Shown one piece after another: positions 23,855-32,705 of a stretch of 49,853 nt of DNA. The stretch spans positions 1 through 49,853 of the forward strand of contig CAJUPL010000011.1 in assembly GCA_910588435.1 (NCBI GenBank), read 5' to 3'. This DNA comes from an uncultured Eggerthellaceae bacterium. Its GTDB lineage: Bacteria; Actinomycetota; Coriobacteriia; Coriobacteriales; Eggerthellaceae. A program made the position numbers and the translations under genes. The first letter of the stretch is position 1; each line of letters starts with the position of its first letter. The notes beneath the pieces are model-generated. The model was not told where the DNA came from, ran no database searches, and worked only from the letters and a program-made list of their open reading frames with translations.

Positions 23855-24852
23855 GAAGGCATTTCTGGAAATGGCCCATTCCCACCTATCTGTTCCTTGG
23901 TGGCCTGGGCGGTGGCATCTTCTGCCTCATCGCTGTGCTGTCTCTTTGCGTCTATCCAGGCGCAGAGTCAGTGCCCATGGCAATGGCATGGCCGGGATTC
24001 CTTGGCATCTGCTGCCTGGGCTTCGGCTGCCTGATGCTCGTTGCTGACCTTGGCCAGCCCATGGTGTTCTATCGCGCATTCGTGAAGTCCACCAGCGTCC
24101 TTGCTTGGGGCGCAAGGCTGCTCACCGTCTGCATGATCTTCGGCCTGCTGTGGTTCGTGAGCTACATCCCTTGGGATTGGTTCCTGCCGGTGGCAAGCTT
24201 CTTCGTGCCCTTCCGCGTGTTGAACATCGCCATCGCTGGCATCGCAGGCACCTGCATCATGCTCTACACCGGCATCTTCCTGTCAACGCTGAAGTCACAT
24301 GCATTCTGGGCAACGCCTGCGCTTCCTGTGCTCTTCACGGTGTCAGCGCTCTCAACTGCATGCGCTGCCATCTCCCTGTCCGCTGGCTGGTGGCCGGCAC
24401 CTCAGGGGATCATGACCGAGGCTGCAATGCTCAACATGATCGCCGCTGAGGTGGTGCATGAGATGGTGCACGTCGTTGACATCATCCTGGTCATCTGTGA
24501 GATCATCGTCCTTCTGGTCATGGTGCTCTCCTTCCTGGGCGCTGGCAACAAGACCGCGAACAAGGTCGCGCACAAGTGGGTCCATGGCTCCTATGCCCTG
24601 GCCTTCTGGGGCGGCATGATCTGCATGGGCCTTGGCATCCCGCTGCTGCTGTACCTGGGCCTGCCGCACACCGTTGGCTCTTCGGTCATCGCACCTATCC
24701 TGGTGCTCCTGGGTGGCCTGCTCCTTCGCTTCATGGTGGTCAACTCCGACGAGCGCGCACCGCTGCCGGGCGAGGATCTGTACTTCAAGAAGCTCCCGCC
24801 TGTGGACGCTGAGTTCATCCACAAGTGGACCTACGGCGAGAACCTGTTCTAG
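23851..24852 (+). CDS. NrfD/PsrC-type membrane subunit
   Basis: 333 aa, mostly hydrophobic, about nine TM helices. NrfD/PsrC family membrane anchor that exchanges electrons with menaquinone and the 4Fe-4S subunit. The N-terminus FWKWPIPTYLFLGGLGGGIF is typical; GQPMVFYRAFVKSTSVLAWG is in the first loop. GGGAGGT lies just upstream. A strong terminator follows, so the operon ends here. No TorD-like chaperone is adjacent, consistent with a non-Tat enzyme. Confidence 0.93.
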   Translation: MRRHFWKWPIPTYLFLGGLGGGIFCLIAVLSLCVYPGAESVPMAMAWPGFLGICCLGFGCLMLVADLGQPMVFYRAFVKSTSVLAWGARLLTVCMIFGLLWFVSYIPWDWFLPVASFFVPFRVLNIAIAGIAGTCIMLYTGIFLSTLKSHAFWATPALPVLFTVSALSTACAAISLSAGWWPAPQGIMTEAAMLNMIAAEVVHEMVHVVDIILVICEIIVLLVMVLSFLGAGNKTANKVAHKWVHGSYALAFWGGMICMGLGIPLLLYLGLPHTVGSSVIAPILVLLGGLLLRFMVVNSDERAPLPGEDLYFKKLPPVDAEFIHKWTYGENLF

Positions 24853-24879
24853 AGCCGCATACCACAAGAGCATCTTGAG

Positions 24880-24910
24880 AAGGGGAGCTGCACGCTGCAG
24901 CTCCCCTTTC
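24880..24910 (+). terminator. intrinsic terminator of the molybdoenzyme operon
   Basis: 13-bp stem: AAGGGGAGCTGCA (24880-24892), loop CGC, TGCAGCTCCCCTT (24896-24908), followed by TCTT. Confidence 0.88.
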
Positions 24911-24978
24911 TTGCATCTTGGGGCAATGCAATGCACGCATCTGCCTGCTTTCGGTCTCAGCCAGCAGGAGCGGGCGCA

Positions 24979-24987
24979 TGCTAACAT
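24979..24987 (+). promoter_or_regulatory. extended -10 of the ECF operon, leaderless
   Basis: TGC-TAACAT (24979-24987), an extended -10, lies 6 nt before the ATG at 24994. No Shine-Dalgarno and no good -35. Transcription probably starts at the ATG. Confidence 0.45.
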
Positions 24988-24993
24988 TGGCTC

Positions 24994-25884
24994 ATGAGGA
25001 GAAGCGCCATAGACGACCTGCATCCAGCATGCACGCTCACATGCTTCCTTGGGGGCGTGATCTTGTGCTGCATGACCACTGATCCCATCTTCCAAGCAAC
25101 AGGCCTCCTGGCATCATGCGCGCTCCTGATCTGCATCCGAGGGCGTGCGGCATCTCGCTTCATCGGAGGTACGCTCCTGTTCGCATTCGTTCTGACGGCC
25201 ATCAATGCGCTCTTCCAAACGTCAGGCCAGACGCTCTTGTTCACCTATCTTGGCGGCCGAAGATTCACGCTTGAAGGCGTTGCGCTAGGGGCCTCCATGT
25301 CCGTCATGTTCGCAACCATCATGATCTTGTTCGCTGGGTATTCTGCGGTCATGACCACTGACAAGACCACCTATCTCTTCGGCAGGTTCGCTCCTTCGGT
25401 GACCATAGTGCTCACCATGTCACTACGCAACGTGCCCGATCTCATTCATCGTGCGAAGGAGATCCATCTGTCAAGGAAGGCTTGTGGCATCACGCTTGGC
25501 AGCACTCCTGTCACTCAGCGCATCCGCAGCGCGTCATCAGAGCTTGCGTCCATGGTGTCGTGGGCCTTTGACAGGTCTGTTGCCTGTGCGGATTCCATGA
25601 GGAGCCGGGGCTTCGGATCTGCCAAGCGCACTTCGTACCTTGCATATCCGATGGATGCACGCAGCGCATTCGTGCTCGTGCTCCTGGTCATCTCGTTCGC
25701 CATCGCATTCGCCTTCTTGGCAACGCAGGATGCATATGTGAGCTACTTACCAACAATCCAGATGCATCCGCTTGATGCGCTAGGCTGGGTCGCCTTCGCA
25801 GCTTTCGCGGCTTTCTTCGCTATCCCCTTGCTCCTGAGCGTTGAGGAGGCTTGCGCATGGCGCATATCAGCGTCACGGGTCTGA
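24994..25884 (+). CDS. ECF transporter transmembrane component EcfT (CbiQ family)
   Basis: 296 aa. Scaffold subunit that couples an S component to the ATPases. Four or five TM helices, with the long cytoplasmic coupling helix in the middle (LSRKACGITLGS and the RSVACADSMRSRGFGS motif, which contains the family S-MRSRGFG signature). It overlaps the ATPase gene by 28 bases. First gene of an ECF module with a fused ATPase and an S component. Confidence 0.88.
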   Translation: MRRSAIDDLHPACTLTCFLGGVILCCMTTDPIFQATGLLASCALLICIRGRAASRFIGGTLLFAFVLTAINALFQTSGQTLLFTYLGGRRFTLEGVALGASMSVMFATIMILFAGYSAVMTTDKTTYLFGRFAPSVTIVLTMSLRNVPDLIHRAKEIHLSRKACGITLGSTPVTQRIRSASSELASMVSWAFDRSVACADSMRSRGFGSAKRTSYLAYPMDARSAFVLVLLVISFAIAFAFLATQDAYVSYLPTIQMHPLDALGWVAFAAFAAFFAIPLLLSVEEACAWRISASRV

Positions 25885-27482
25885 CGTTCGCATATCCAGG
25901 TGCCAAGGAGCCTGCTCTCTCTGATGTCAGCTTCCAGGTGAAGGCTGGCGAATGCGTCTGCTTGATGGGGCCAACGGGGTCAGGGAAGACTACGCTTCTG
26001 CGCATGCTTAAGAGCGCTTTGGCGCCGCATGGTGAGAGGTCTGGCACCATCCAGATGGATGGGCAGCCTCTGGAGGACATCCCAGATGGTAAGCAGGCAT
26101 CTCTCATTGGGCTTTTGATGCAGAGCCCAGATGATCAGCTGGTGTGCGACAAGGTCTGGCATGAGCTGGCATTCGGGCTTGAGTGCACAGGCGTCCCGCG
26201 CGCCGTCATGCGCGCACGCGTGGCTGAGGTTGCAAGCTACTTCGGCCTGCAAGGGATAATGCACAAGAGCGTGCATGAGCTATCCGGCGGTCAGAAGCAG
26301 ATGGTGAACCTTGCGTCTGTCATGGCCATGCAGCCGGATATCCTCCTCCTTGACGAGCCCACAAGCCAGCTTGACCCCATCGCAGCAAGTGAGCTCATCG
26401 CCACCATCGCCAAGCTCAACCAAGAGACGGGCATCACGGTCATCATCTCTGAGCACAGGCTGGATGAGGTGCTCCCGCAAGCTGACCGCGTCCTGGTGCT
26501 AGAGGGGGGCGCCCTCATAGAGGATGCCACTCCAAGGGAGGCCGTTCGCTCCCTCCTTGCGAAAGGGTCCGGCATGCAAGGTTGGCTTCCGGTGCCCGCG
26601 CGCATTGCGGATGAGGTGGATGGAGGGGGTGACATCCCGCTGCCGCTCACCGTTCGCGAAGGCCGCGCGTGGCTAGAGGCGCGCGTTCGGAAGGCGCCAC
26701 CTCTTGAGGAGGCGTCAGATGCAGCCGCCTGGCATGGCGCGAACGGAGCAAAGGATGCGGCCGTCACGGTGAAGGATGCGTGGTTCCGCTATGAGCGCCA
26801 TGGGGCAGATGTGCTCAAGGGCGTCAGCTTGCAAGCACCTGCTGGTGCCATCCTTGCGCTCATGGGCGGAAACGGCAGCGGGAAGACGACGCTTCTGCGG
26901 TGCATATGCAAGGCGCTCAAGCCCTATAGGGGGCATATAGAGGCGGATCAGGCGCGGATGCTCCCGCAAGACCCGACCAGCATCTTCGCGCATCAGACCA
27001 TAGGAGAAGAGCTCCTGGAGATGGTGAGCGGCACAGGCGCAGAGGCAATGGATCAGGTGCAAGAGATGGCCCATGCTTGCGGGATAGAGCGCATCTTAGG
27101 CTGCCATCCATTCGATGTCTCCGGTGGAGAGCAAGAGCTCACGGCATTGGCGAAGGTGCTGCTGACGCATCCTCAGACGCTGCTCTTGGATGAGCCCACG
27201 AAAGCGCTTGATGCTAGCGCGAAGGCAAGGCTTGCATCCAAATTGCGCGCGCTGGCAGATGGGGGCACGTGCGTGATCATGGCATCTCATGATGTGGAGT
27301 TCTGCGCGGAGAACGCAGACTCCATATCCATGCTCTTCGATGGCGAGGCATCCTCATGCCAAGATGTGCGCTCATTCTTCTCAGGGAACGCCTTCTACAC
27401 AACAGCGGCTAGCAGGATGAGCCGGAACATCTTTGAATGCGCTGTGACCGCAGAGGACGTGGTTCGGCTTTGCAGGTCCTGA
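25857..27482 (+). CDS. ECF transporter double ATPase (EcfA-EcfA fusion)
   Basis: 541 aa from ATG 25857, with GAGGAGG 8 nt upstream. Two ABC cassettes in one chain. The first (about 1-235) has Walker A GPTGSGKTT, LSGGQKQM and ILLLDEPTSQ. The second (about 300-500) has GGNGSGKTT, a weaker signature VSGGEQEL and TLLLDEPTKA. It replaces the usual EcfA/EcfA' heterodimer. Linked by overlap to EcfT and to the S component. Confidence 0.9.
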   Translation: MAHISVTGLTFAYPGAKEPALSDVSFQVKAGECVCLMGPTGSGKTTLLRMLKSALAPHGERSGTIQMDGQPLEDIPDGKQASLIGLLMQSPDDQLVCDKVWHELAFGLECTGVPRAVMRARVAEVASYFGLQGIMHKSVHELSGGQKQMVNLASVMAMQPDILLLDEPTSQLDPIAASELIATIAKLNQETGITVIISEHRLDEVLPQADRVLVLEGGALIEDATPREAVRSLLAKGSGMQGWLPVPARIADEVDGGGDIPLPLTVREGRAWLEARVRKAPPLEEASDAAAWHGANGAKDAAVTVKDAWFRYERHGADVLKGVSLQAPAGAILALMGGNGSGKTTLLRCICKALKPYRGHIEADQARMLPQDPTSIFAHQTIGEELLEMVSGTGAEAMDQVQEMAHACGIERILGCHPFDVSGGEQELTALAKVLLTHPQTLLLDEPTKALDASAKARLASKLRALADGGTCVIMASHDVEFCAENADSISMLFDGEASSCQDVRSFFSGNAFYTTAASRMSRNIFECAVTAEDVVRLCRS

Positions 27483-28165
27483 GCGTCATCATATCTGCTT
27501 GCGTGGCCTTGGCCTCCATCGTGGCGGGCGCGTTCCTTGGAGGTCGCGCGTACATCATATCTAGCGCTGTCGTGGTCATCTGCGCCATGGTGCCATTCTT
27601 CGTCCGGTTCGAAGAGCGCCGCCCGGGAGCGCGTGAGCTTGCCATCGTTGCCGTCATGTGCGCGCTGGCTGTTGCTGCGCGTGCCGCGTTCGCATTCGTT
27701 CCGCATTTCAAGCCGATGGCAGCCATCATCATGATCGCAGGGTTGGGGCTTGGGCCCTCATCTGGATTCTTGGTTGGGGCAACATCTGCGCTCGTGAGCA
27801 ACTTCATCTTCGGACAAGGGCCGTGGACTCCTTGGCAGATGATGTCATTCGGGCTCTGCGGGCTCGCCTTCGGCGCGCTCTCGAAGGCTGGCGCGTTCAA
27901 GGGGGTGCCCCTCGCGTGGCGCCAGCGCACGCTGCTGGCTGTCAGCGGAGGTGCATTCGTCATCTGCGTTGCGGGGCCCGTGCTGGACACCTCGACGCTC
28001 TTCCATATGATGGCGAACCTGACGCCAGAGTCAGCGGCAGCTGTGTATCTGGCAGGTCTTCCGGTGAATTGCATCCATGGGGTTGCAACGGCCATCACGC
28101 TTGCCTTGGTTGCGGAGCCGATCCTAGAGCGCCTTGAGCGCATCAAGCGAAAGCATGGCATCTGA
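27470..28165 (+). CDS. ECF transporter S component, substrate unassigned
   Basis: 231 aa from TTG 27470 (AGAGGA about 12 nt upstream); ATG 27437 is an alternative start. About six TM helices. Recognisable motif: FKPMAAIIMIAGLGLGPSSG, then SNFIFGQGPWTPWQMMSFG, a signature of an uncharacterised-to-cobalamin-like group of S components. The N-terminal MHIPDG of CbiM nickel/cobalt S components is absent, so nickel is not indicated by sequence. A vitamin or a cobalamin precursor is my best guess, at low confidence. It ends 3 bases before the nickel operon promoter. Confidence 0.8.
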   Translation: MQVLSVIISACVALASIVAGAFLGGRAYIISSAVVVICAMVPFFVRFEERRPGARELAIVAVMCALAVAARAAFAFVPHFKPMAAIIMIAGLGLGPSSGFLVGATSALVSNFIFGQGPWTPWQMMSFGLCGLAFGALSKAGAFKGVPLAWRQRTLLAVSGGAFVICVAGPVLDTSTLFHMMANLTPESAAAVYLAGLPVNCIHGVATAITLALVAEPILERLERIKRKHGI

Positions 28166-28168
28166 CCC

Positions 28169-28210
28169 TTGCGGCACAGTAAGTGTTACGATACTGTGAG
28201 ATGTAACACT
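28169..28210 (+). promoter_or_regulatory. NikR-like operator overlapping the nickel operon promoter
   Basis: Perfect palindrome AGTGTTAC (28182-28189), N13, GTAACACT (28203-28210). It matches GTGTTAC-N13/14-GTAACAC, described for NikR in many bacteria outside the enterics (from memory). A promoter TTGCGG (28169-28174), 17-nt spacer, TACTGT (28192-28197) lies under it, so Ni-NikR binding would block RNA polymerase. No nikR gene is in the window. Confidence 0.8.
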
Positions 28211-28237
28211 GAAGGGATCAGGACAGAGGGGGAGAGG

Positions 28238-29890
28238 ATGCAACTTACAAGACGCCAGTTCGCGAAGGCTTGCGGGATGGGGGCTTTGAGCATCGCATTC
28301 GGGGGATCTGTGGTAGGTTGCGCGAAGAGCGGGCAGAAAGGCGCTACCACGCGCGTGTCAGATGATGGCACAAGCCAGGTGATAGTCACCATGACCACCA
28401 CTTCAGAGCCAGCGGCCGGGTTCGATCCTCTCTTCAGCTGGGGCTGCGGTGAGCACGTGCATGAGCCGCTGATCCAGTCCACGCTGTTCACCACTGACGC
28501 AGACCTCAACTTCGTGAATGACCTGGCAACCTCCTACGAATGCTCAGAGGACGGCCTCACCTGGACGTTCAGCATTCGCGATGACGTCAAGTTCACAGAC
28601 GGAGAGCCGCTCACTGCCCATGATGTGGCCTTCACCATCAACGGCATCAATGCGAATGAGGCTGCTGAGGCTGACCTCTCCATGGTGGATGAGGCAGTGG
28701 CAACCTCTGACACACAGGTGGTGCTGCATCTGAACAAGCCATTCAATGCCATGATGTATACGCTTGCTGTGGTGGGGATAGTGCCTGAGCACGCATATGA
28801 TCCAAGCACGTATGGCGCGAACCCAATAGGGTCTGGGCGCTACATGCTGGAGCAGTGGGATCGCGGTCAGCAGGTGATCTTGCGCGCGAATCCTGATTAC
28901 TACGGTGAAGCGCCGCTGATGGAGCGCGTGATAGCGGTGTTCATGGATGAAGATGCCTCCCTTGCGGCCGCGAATGCGGGCCAGGTCGATGTGGCATATA
29001 CGGCTGCCACCATGGTGGATGCTTCTGACGTGCCAGGCTATGAGGTGCTCAACTGCGCTTCCGTTGATTCTCGCGGGATCTCCCTTCCGGCCATCCCGTC
29101 TGGCGCTACCAAGACAGACGGGGGAGAGGCATATCCCGCTGGCAATGACGTCACGCAGGATGAGCACTTGAGGCGCGCCATCAATCTGGGCGTGGACAGG
29201 CAGCGGATGATAGACAACGTCCTTGGCGGATATGGCACTGTGGCATACAGCGTCTCTGATGGGATGCCCTGGTATAGCCCTGACATGGAGGTCAGCTTCG
29301 ATCAGGCGGCCGCCATGCAGTTGCTGGAAGACGGCGGTTGGGTCAAGGGGGACGACGGCATCTACGCCAAAGACGGTCTGCGTGCTGCATTCAGCTGCTA
29401 CTACAGCGCTGCTGACTCCGTTCGCCAGGCGCTTGCGAATGAGTTCGCGAACCAGATGCGTGACATCGGAATAGAGGTGACTCCGGTTGGCTCAGGCTGG
29501 ACGCGCGATCCGTCCGGGATCTATGCGCATCAGTATGCGGACCCTGTCCTTTGGGGCTGGGGCGCGAACAGCCCGGTGGAGCTGTACACGCTGCACTATG
29601 GGCCCTCTTCTGGGAACTATGCGTGCTATGAGGATGCGCAGGTGGATGCCCATCTGGATGCGGCTTTGGCTGCCACCACGATGGAGGCGTCGTATCCGGA
29701 GTGGCAGGCGGCGCAGTGGGATGGGGATCACGGCTTCGCGCCTGAGGGGGCGGCCACGTGGGTGTGGCTCTGCAATGTGGATCACCTCTACTTCAAGCGG
29801 GAGGGCTTGGTGGTGGCCGATCAGAAGCCTCATCCGCATGGGCATGGATGGTCATTGGTGAACAACGTTGACAAGTGGCATTGGGAATAG
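28238..29890 (+). CDS. nickel/peptide-type ABC substrate-binding lipoprotein (NikA-like)
   Basis: 550 aa from ATG 28238, with GGGGGAGAGG upstream. SBP family 5 (NikA/DppA/OppA). The N-terminus has a twin-arginine segment (LTRRQFAKA), a hydrophobic stretch and a lipobox-like GSVVGC, so it may be a Tat-exported lipoprotein tethered outside the membrane. The SBP5 signature is LTWTFSIRDDVKFTDGEPLTAHDV. Unusual His residues occur near the mature N-terminus (CGEHVHE) and at the C-terminus (HPHGHGW and WHW), possible metal or metal-His ligands. The NikR-like operator favours nickel over peptide as cargo. First of five genes. Confidence 0.83.
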   Translation: MQLTRRQFAKACGMGALSIAFGGSVVGCAKSGQKGATTRVSDDGTSQVIVTMTTTSEPAAGFDPLFSWGCGEHVHEPLIQSTLFTTDADLNFVNDLATSYECSEDGLTWTFSIRDDVKFTDGEPLTAHDVAFTINGINANEAAEADLSMVDEAVATSDTQVVLHLNKPFNAMMYTLAVVGIVPEHAYDPSTYGANPIGSGRYMLEQWDRGQQVILRANPDYYGEAPLMERVIAVFMDEDASLAAANAGQVDVAYTAATMVDASDVPGYEVLNCASVDSRGISLPAIPSGATKTDGGEAYPAGNDVTQDEHLRRAINLGVDRQRMIDNVLGGYGTVAYSVSDGMPWYSPDMEVSFDQAAAMQLLEDGGWVKGDDGIYAKDGLRAAFSCYYSAADSVRQALANEFANQMRDIGIEVTPVGSGWTRDPSGIYAHQYADPVLWGWGANSPVELYTLHYGPSSGNYACYEDAQVDAHLDAALAATTMEASYPEWQAAQWDGDHGFAPEGAATWVWLCNVDHLYFKREGLVVADQKPHPHGHGWSLVNNVDKWHWE

Positions 29891-29936
29891 CGCCGGGGCG
29901 TTCGCGTTGCGGCAGATGGCATGATTAGAGCTCTGA

Positions 29937-30920
29937 ATGGCTAGATACGCGCTGATGAGCATAGGCAGGTTCGTGCTGCTGATGCTGGCGGTGAGCATCG
30001 TGGTGTTCTTGCTTGTGAGCGCATCCCCTGTAGATCCGGTATCTGCGAACGTGGGGCAGGCGGCTTTGGCGAACATGACCGAGGAGAAGCGCGCAGCCCT
30101 TGAGGCGCATTGGGGCGCGGGGGTGCCCGTGCATGAGAGGTATCTCTCCTGGGTGAGCGGCCTGCTTGCGGGCGATGCTGGGACATCCCTCAAGTACAAC
30201 GCGCCTGTTTCGCAGGTCATATCTGAGCGCGCGCTGAATTCGCTTGCCCTCATGAGCGCATCTTGGGTGGCAAGCGGCCTTCTTGGGTTCGCGCTGGGTG
30301 TGGCTGCCGGCACGCATAGGGGAAGCTGGATAGACCGCATCACGAAGGCCTACTGCTTCCTCCTGGCCGCAAGCCCAACATTCTGGATCGCCCTTCTGTT
30401 GCTGATCGTGTTCGGCGTTGCTCTTGGATGGTTCCCCATAGGGTTCGCGCAGCCCATCGGGAAGGCGGCGGCTGACGTCACGTTCGCCGATGCGCTGCAT
30501 CACATGGTGCTTCCCGCCATCACGCTGTCCTTGGTGGGCGTGGCGAACGTGGCCCTGCACACGCGCGAGAAGACCATAGACGTCATGGGGTCTCCCTATA
30601 TGCGGTTCGCCCTCGCTCGCGGCGAGAGCAAGCTTGAAGCAGTTCGCCGTCATGGGCTCCGCAATCTATGCGTGCCTGCCATCACCATCCAGTTCGCGCA
30701 GATCTCTGAGATCTTCGGCGGATCGGTGCTGGTGGAGCAGGTCTTCAGCTATCCGGGGCTTGGGCAGGCAGCGGTGGCTGCTGGCATAGGCGGGGACGTG
30801 GCGCTCCTTGCTGGCATCGCGCTGGTGTCTGCGGCGCTCGTCTTCGGCGGGAATCTGGTGGCGAACATCTTGCATGGCGTTCTGGACCCGCGGGTGCGCT
30901 TAGGAGGCGCTCATGGCTGA
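29937..30920 (+). CDS. ABC transporter permease (NikB/DppB type)
   Basis: 327 aa. Inner-membrane permease with N-terminal TM (FVLLMLAVSIVVFLLVSASPVDPV), typical of the DppB/NikB family, and six helices overall. The ABC-interacting EAA-like loop lies near RFALARGESKLEAVRRHGLRN. It lies 46 bases after the binding protein. The stop overlaps the next permease start. Confidence 0.86.
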   Translation: MARYALMSIGRFVLLMLAVSIVVFLLVSASPVDPVSANVGQAALANMTEEKRAALEAHWGAGVPVHERYLSWVSGLLAGDAGTSLKYNAPVSQVISERALNSLALMSASWVASGLLGFALGVAAGTHRGSWIDRITKAYCFLLAASPTFWIALLLLIVFGVALGWFPIGFAQPIGKAAADVTFADALHHMVLPAITLSLVGVANVALHTREKTIDVMGSPYMRFALARGESKLEAVRRHGLRNLCVPAITIQFAQISEIFGGSVLVEQVFSYPGLGQAAVAAGIGGDVALLAGIALVSAALVFGGNLVANILHGVLDPRVRLGGAHG

Positions 30921-31776
30921 GAGGATCGCGAATGCGCTGCACCTCCCTGTTGGGAGCGGCCTGTCCAACAGGAAGGCCACCTTCCTCACGGTGGTGTTGG
31001 GATCGGCTCTGCTCATCTGCATCGTCATCGCTGGTGCTGCTCTGACCTCAAGCGCCATGCACACTGACCTTGCGCAGAAGAACCTCCCGCCCACGTTCGC
31101 TCATCCATTCGGCACTGACTGGCTTGGGCGCGACATGCTCACCCGAACGCTGGCCGGGTTGTCCTTGAGCATCCTCGTGGGCCTCATCGCAGCGCTGGCT
31201 TCCTCGGTCATAGCTCTTGTGCTGGGGACGTTCGCGGCCATAGGCGGCAAGCGCGCGGATGCCGTCATCAGCTGGCTCACTGACCTCATGATGGGGATCC
31301 CGCACATAGTCCTCCTGATCTTGATCTCATTCGCGCTGGGGAAGGGCTTTTGGGGCGTGACCATAGGGGTTGCGCTGACGCATTGGCCCACGCTTGCGCG
31401 CGTCATCCGCGCTGAGGTGCGCGGGCTCAAGGGCTCTGGGTTCATCGCGGCCTCTTCAAGGCTTGGGGTCTCTAGGCTCAGGATAGTGAGAGATCACATG
31501 CTGCCATACGTGCTCCCGCAGTTCCTCGTGGGGCTCATCCTCATGTTCCCGCATGCCATCCTGCATGAGGCCGCCATCACGTTCCTTGGGTTCGGACTGC
31601 CGCCTGAGCAGCCGGCCATAGGCATCATCCTGTCTGAGTCCATGGCCTATCTATCAAGCGGTATGTGGTGGCTTGCTGTCTTCCCGGGAATCGCCCTCAT
31701 AGCTACCATCATGCTCTTCGATGCGGTGGGGTCTGGCATTCGCAAGGCCGCAGACCCGATGAGCTCACAGGAGTGA
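30913..31776 (+). CDS. ABC transporter permease (NikC/DppC type)
   Basis: 287 aa from ATG 30913, with TAGGAGG 5 nt upstream. DppC/NikC family: FAHPFGTDWLGRDMLTRTLAG at the start of the periplasmic loop, then six TM helices and the ATPase contact loop GSGFIAASSRLGVSRLRIVRDHML. Pairs with the preceding permease to form the channel. The stop overlaps the start region of the first ATPase. Confidence 0.88.
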   Translation: MAERIANALHLPVGSGLSNRKATFLTVVLGSALLICIVIAGAALTSSAMHTDLAQKNLPPTFAHPFGTDWLGRDMLTRTLAGLSLSILVGLIAALASSVIALVLGTFAAIGGKRADAVISWLTDLMMGIPHIVLLILISFALGKGFWGVTIGVALTHWPTLARVIRAEVRGLKGSGFIAASSRLGVSRLRIVRDHMLPYVLPQFLVGLILMFPHAILHEAAITFLGFGLPPEQPAIGIILSESMAYLSSGMWWLAVFPGIALIATIMLFDAVGSGIRKAADPMSSQE

Positions 31777-31781
31777 TGCGC

Positions 31782-32705
31782 ATGAAGGACGCGAACGTGC
31801 ATTCCAAGATCCATGCATCAGATGAGTTCCATCACCATCACGGCCACTCTGAGAAACAGAAGCACCCCGGTGGGCATCACCTCCTGTTCGTGGATGGCTT
31901 GAGCGTTGGCTTCAAGATGTATGAGGATACAGCAGGCGATGGTCTTCGCGCTTACCTCAGCGCTCCCCAGCGCGAGGTGTTCGCCGTGCATGACCTCACC
32001 ATCTCCGTGCATGCGGGCGAGGTGGTGGCTGTGGTGGGCGCATCAGGCTCCGGCAAGACGCTTCTGGCTGACTCCATACTGGGCTTGTTCCAGCCGAATG
32101 CCATCGTGTCTGGCAGCATCTGGTTCGACGGCGTGCAAAGGACAGCTGATGAGCTGGCACGCCTTCGCGGGCATGGGATATCCCTGATCCCGCAGAGCGT
32201 AGAGAGCCTAGATCCGCTCATGCGAGTGGGCAAGCAGGTGATAGGGCCAGGGTGCAAGGGGTGGCAGGCAAGGCGCGCGAAGCAGAGCGAGCTCTTCGAG
32301 CGGTATGGGCTTGCGCCTGAGGTGGAGCGAGCTTATCCGTTCCAGCTGTCTGGCGGAATGGCGCGGCGCGTGCTCTTCTGCTGCGCCATGATGGATGACC
32401 CGAAGCTGATCATCGCTGATGAGCCTACACCTGGCCTGGATGCGGCTCTTGCCGATCAGGTGATGGGAGACCTTCGGCAGTTCGCGGATGAGGGCGGCGG
32501 CGTGCTGTTGATCACGCACGACATAGAGCTGGCGCTCCGCTCAGCTGACAGGGTGGCGGTCTTCAAGGACGGAACCGTGGTGGAGGAAGCGCTGGTGGCA
32601 AGCTTCGCGTCCCCTGATCTTCTGGCGCATCCATTCTCCAAGCAGCTCTGGCACGCGCTCCCAGAGCATGGGTTCAGCTCAGGCCATGAGGAGGCGCCAT
32701 GCTGA
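31782..32705 (+). CDS. ABC ATPase (NikD-like) with His-rich N-terminus
   Basis: 307 aa from ATG 31782, with AGGAG 8 nt upstream; ATG 31776 is less well spaced. ATPase of the oligopeptide/nickel family. Walker A GASGSGKT, signature LSGGMARR, Walker B LIIADEPTPGLD, H-loop LLITHD. The first 35 residues are extra and metal-ligand rich: FHHHHGHSEKQKHPGGHH is visible from about residue 16. Such His clusters are found on nickel-handling proteins. This part may buffer or sense cytoplasmic nickel, which fits the operator upstream; this is inference. Confidence 0.86.
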   Translation: MKDANVHSKIHASDEFHHHHGHSEKQKHPGGHHLLFVDGLSVGFKMYEDTAGDGLRAYLSAPQREVFAVHDLTISVHAGEVVAVVGASGSGKTLLADSILGLFQPNAIVSGSIWFDGVQRTADELARLRGHGISLIPQSVESLDPLMRVGKQVIGPGCKGWQARRAKQSELFERYGLAPEVERAYPFQLSGGMARRVLFCCAMMDDPKLIIADEPTPGLDAALADQVMGDLRQFADEGGGVLLITHDIELALRSADRVAVFKDGTVVEEALVASFASPDLLAHPFSKQLWHALPEHGFSSGHEEAPC

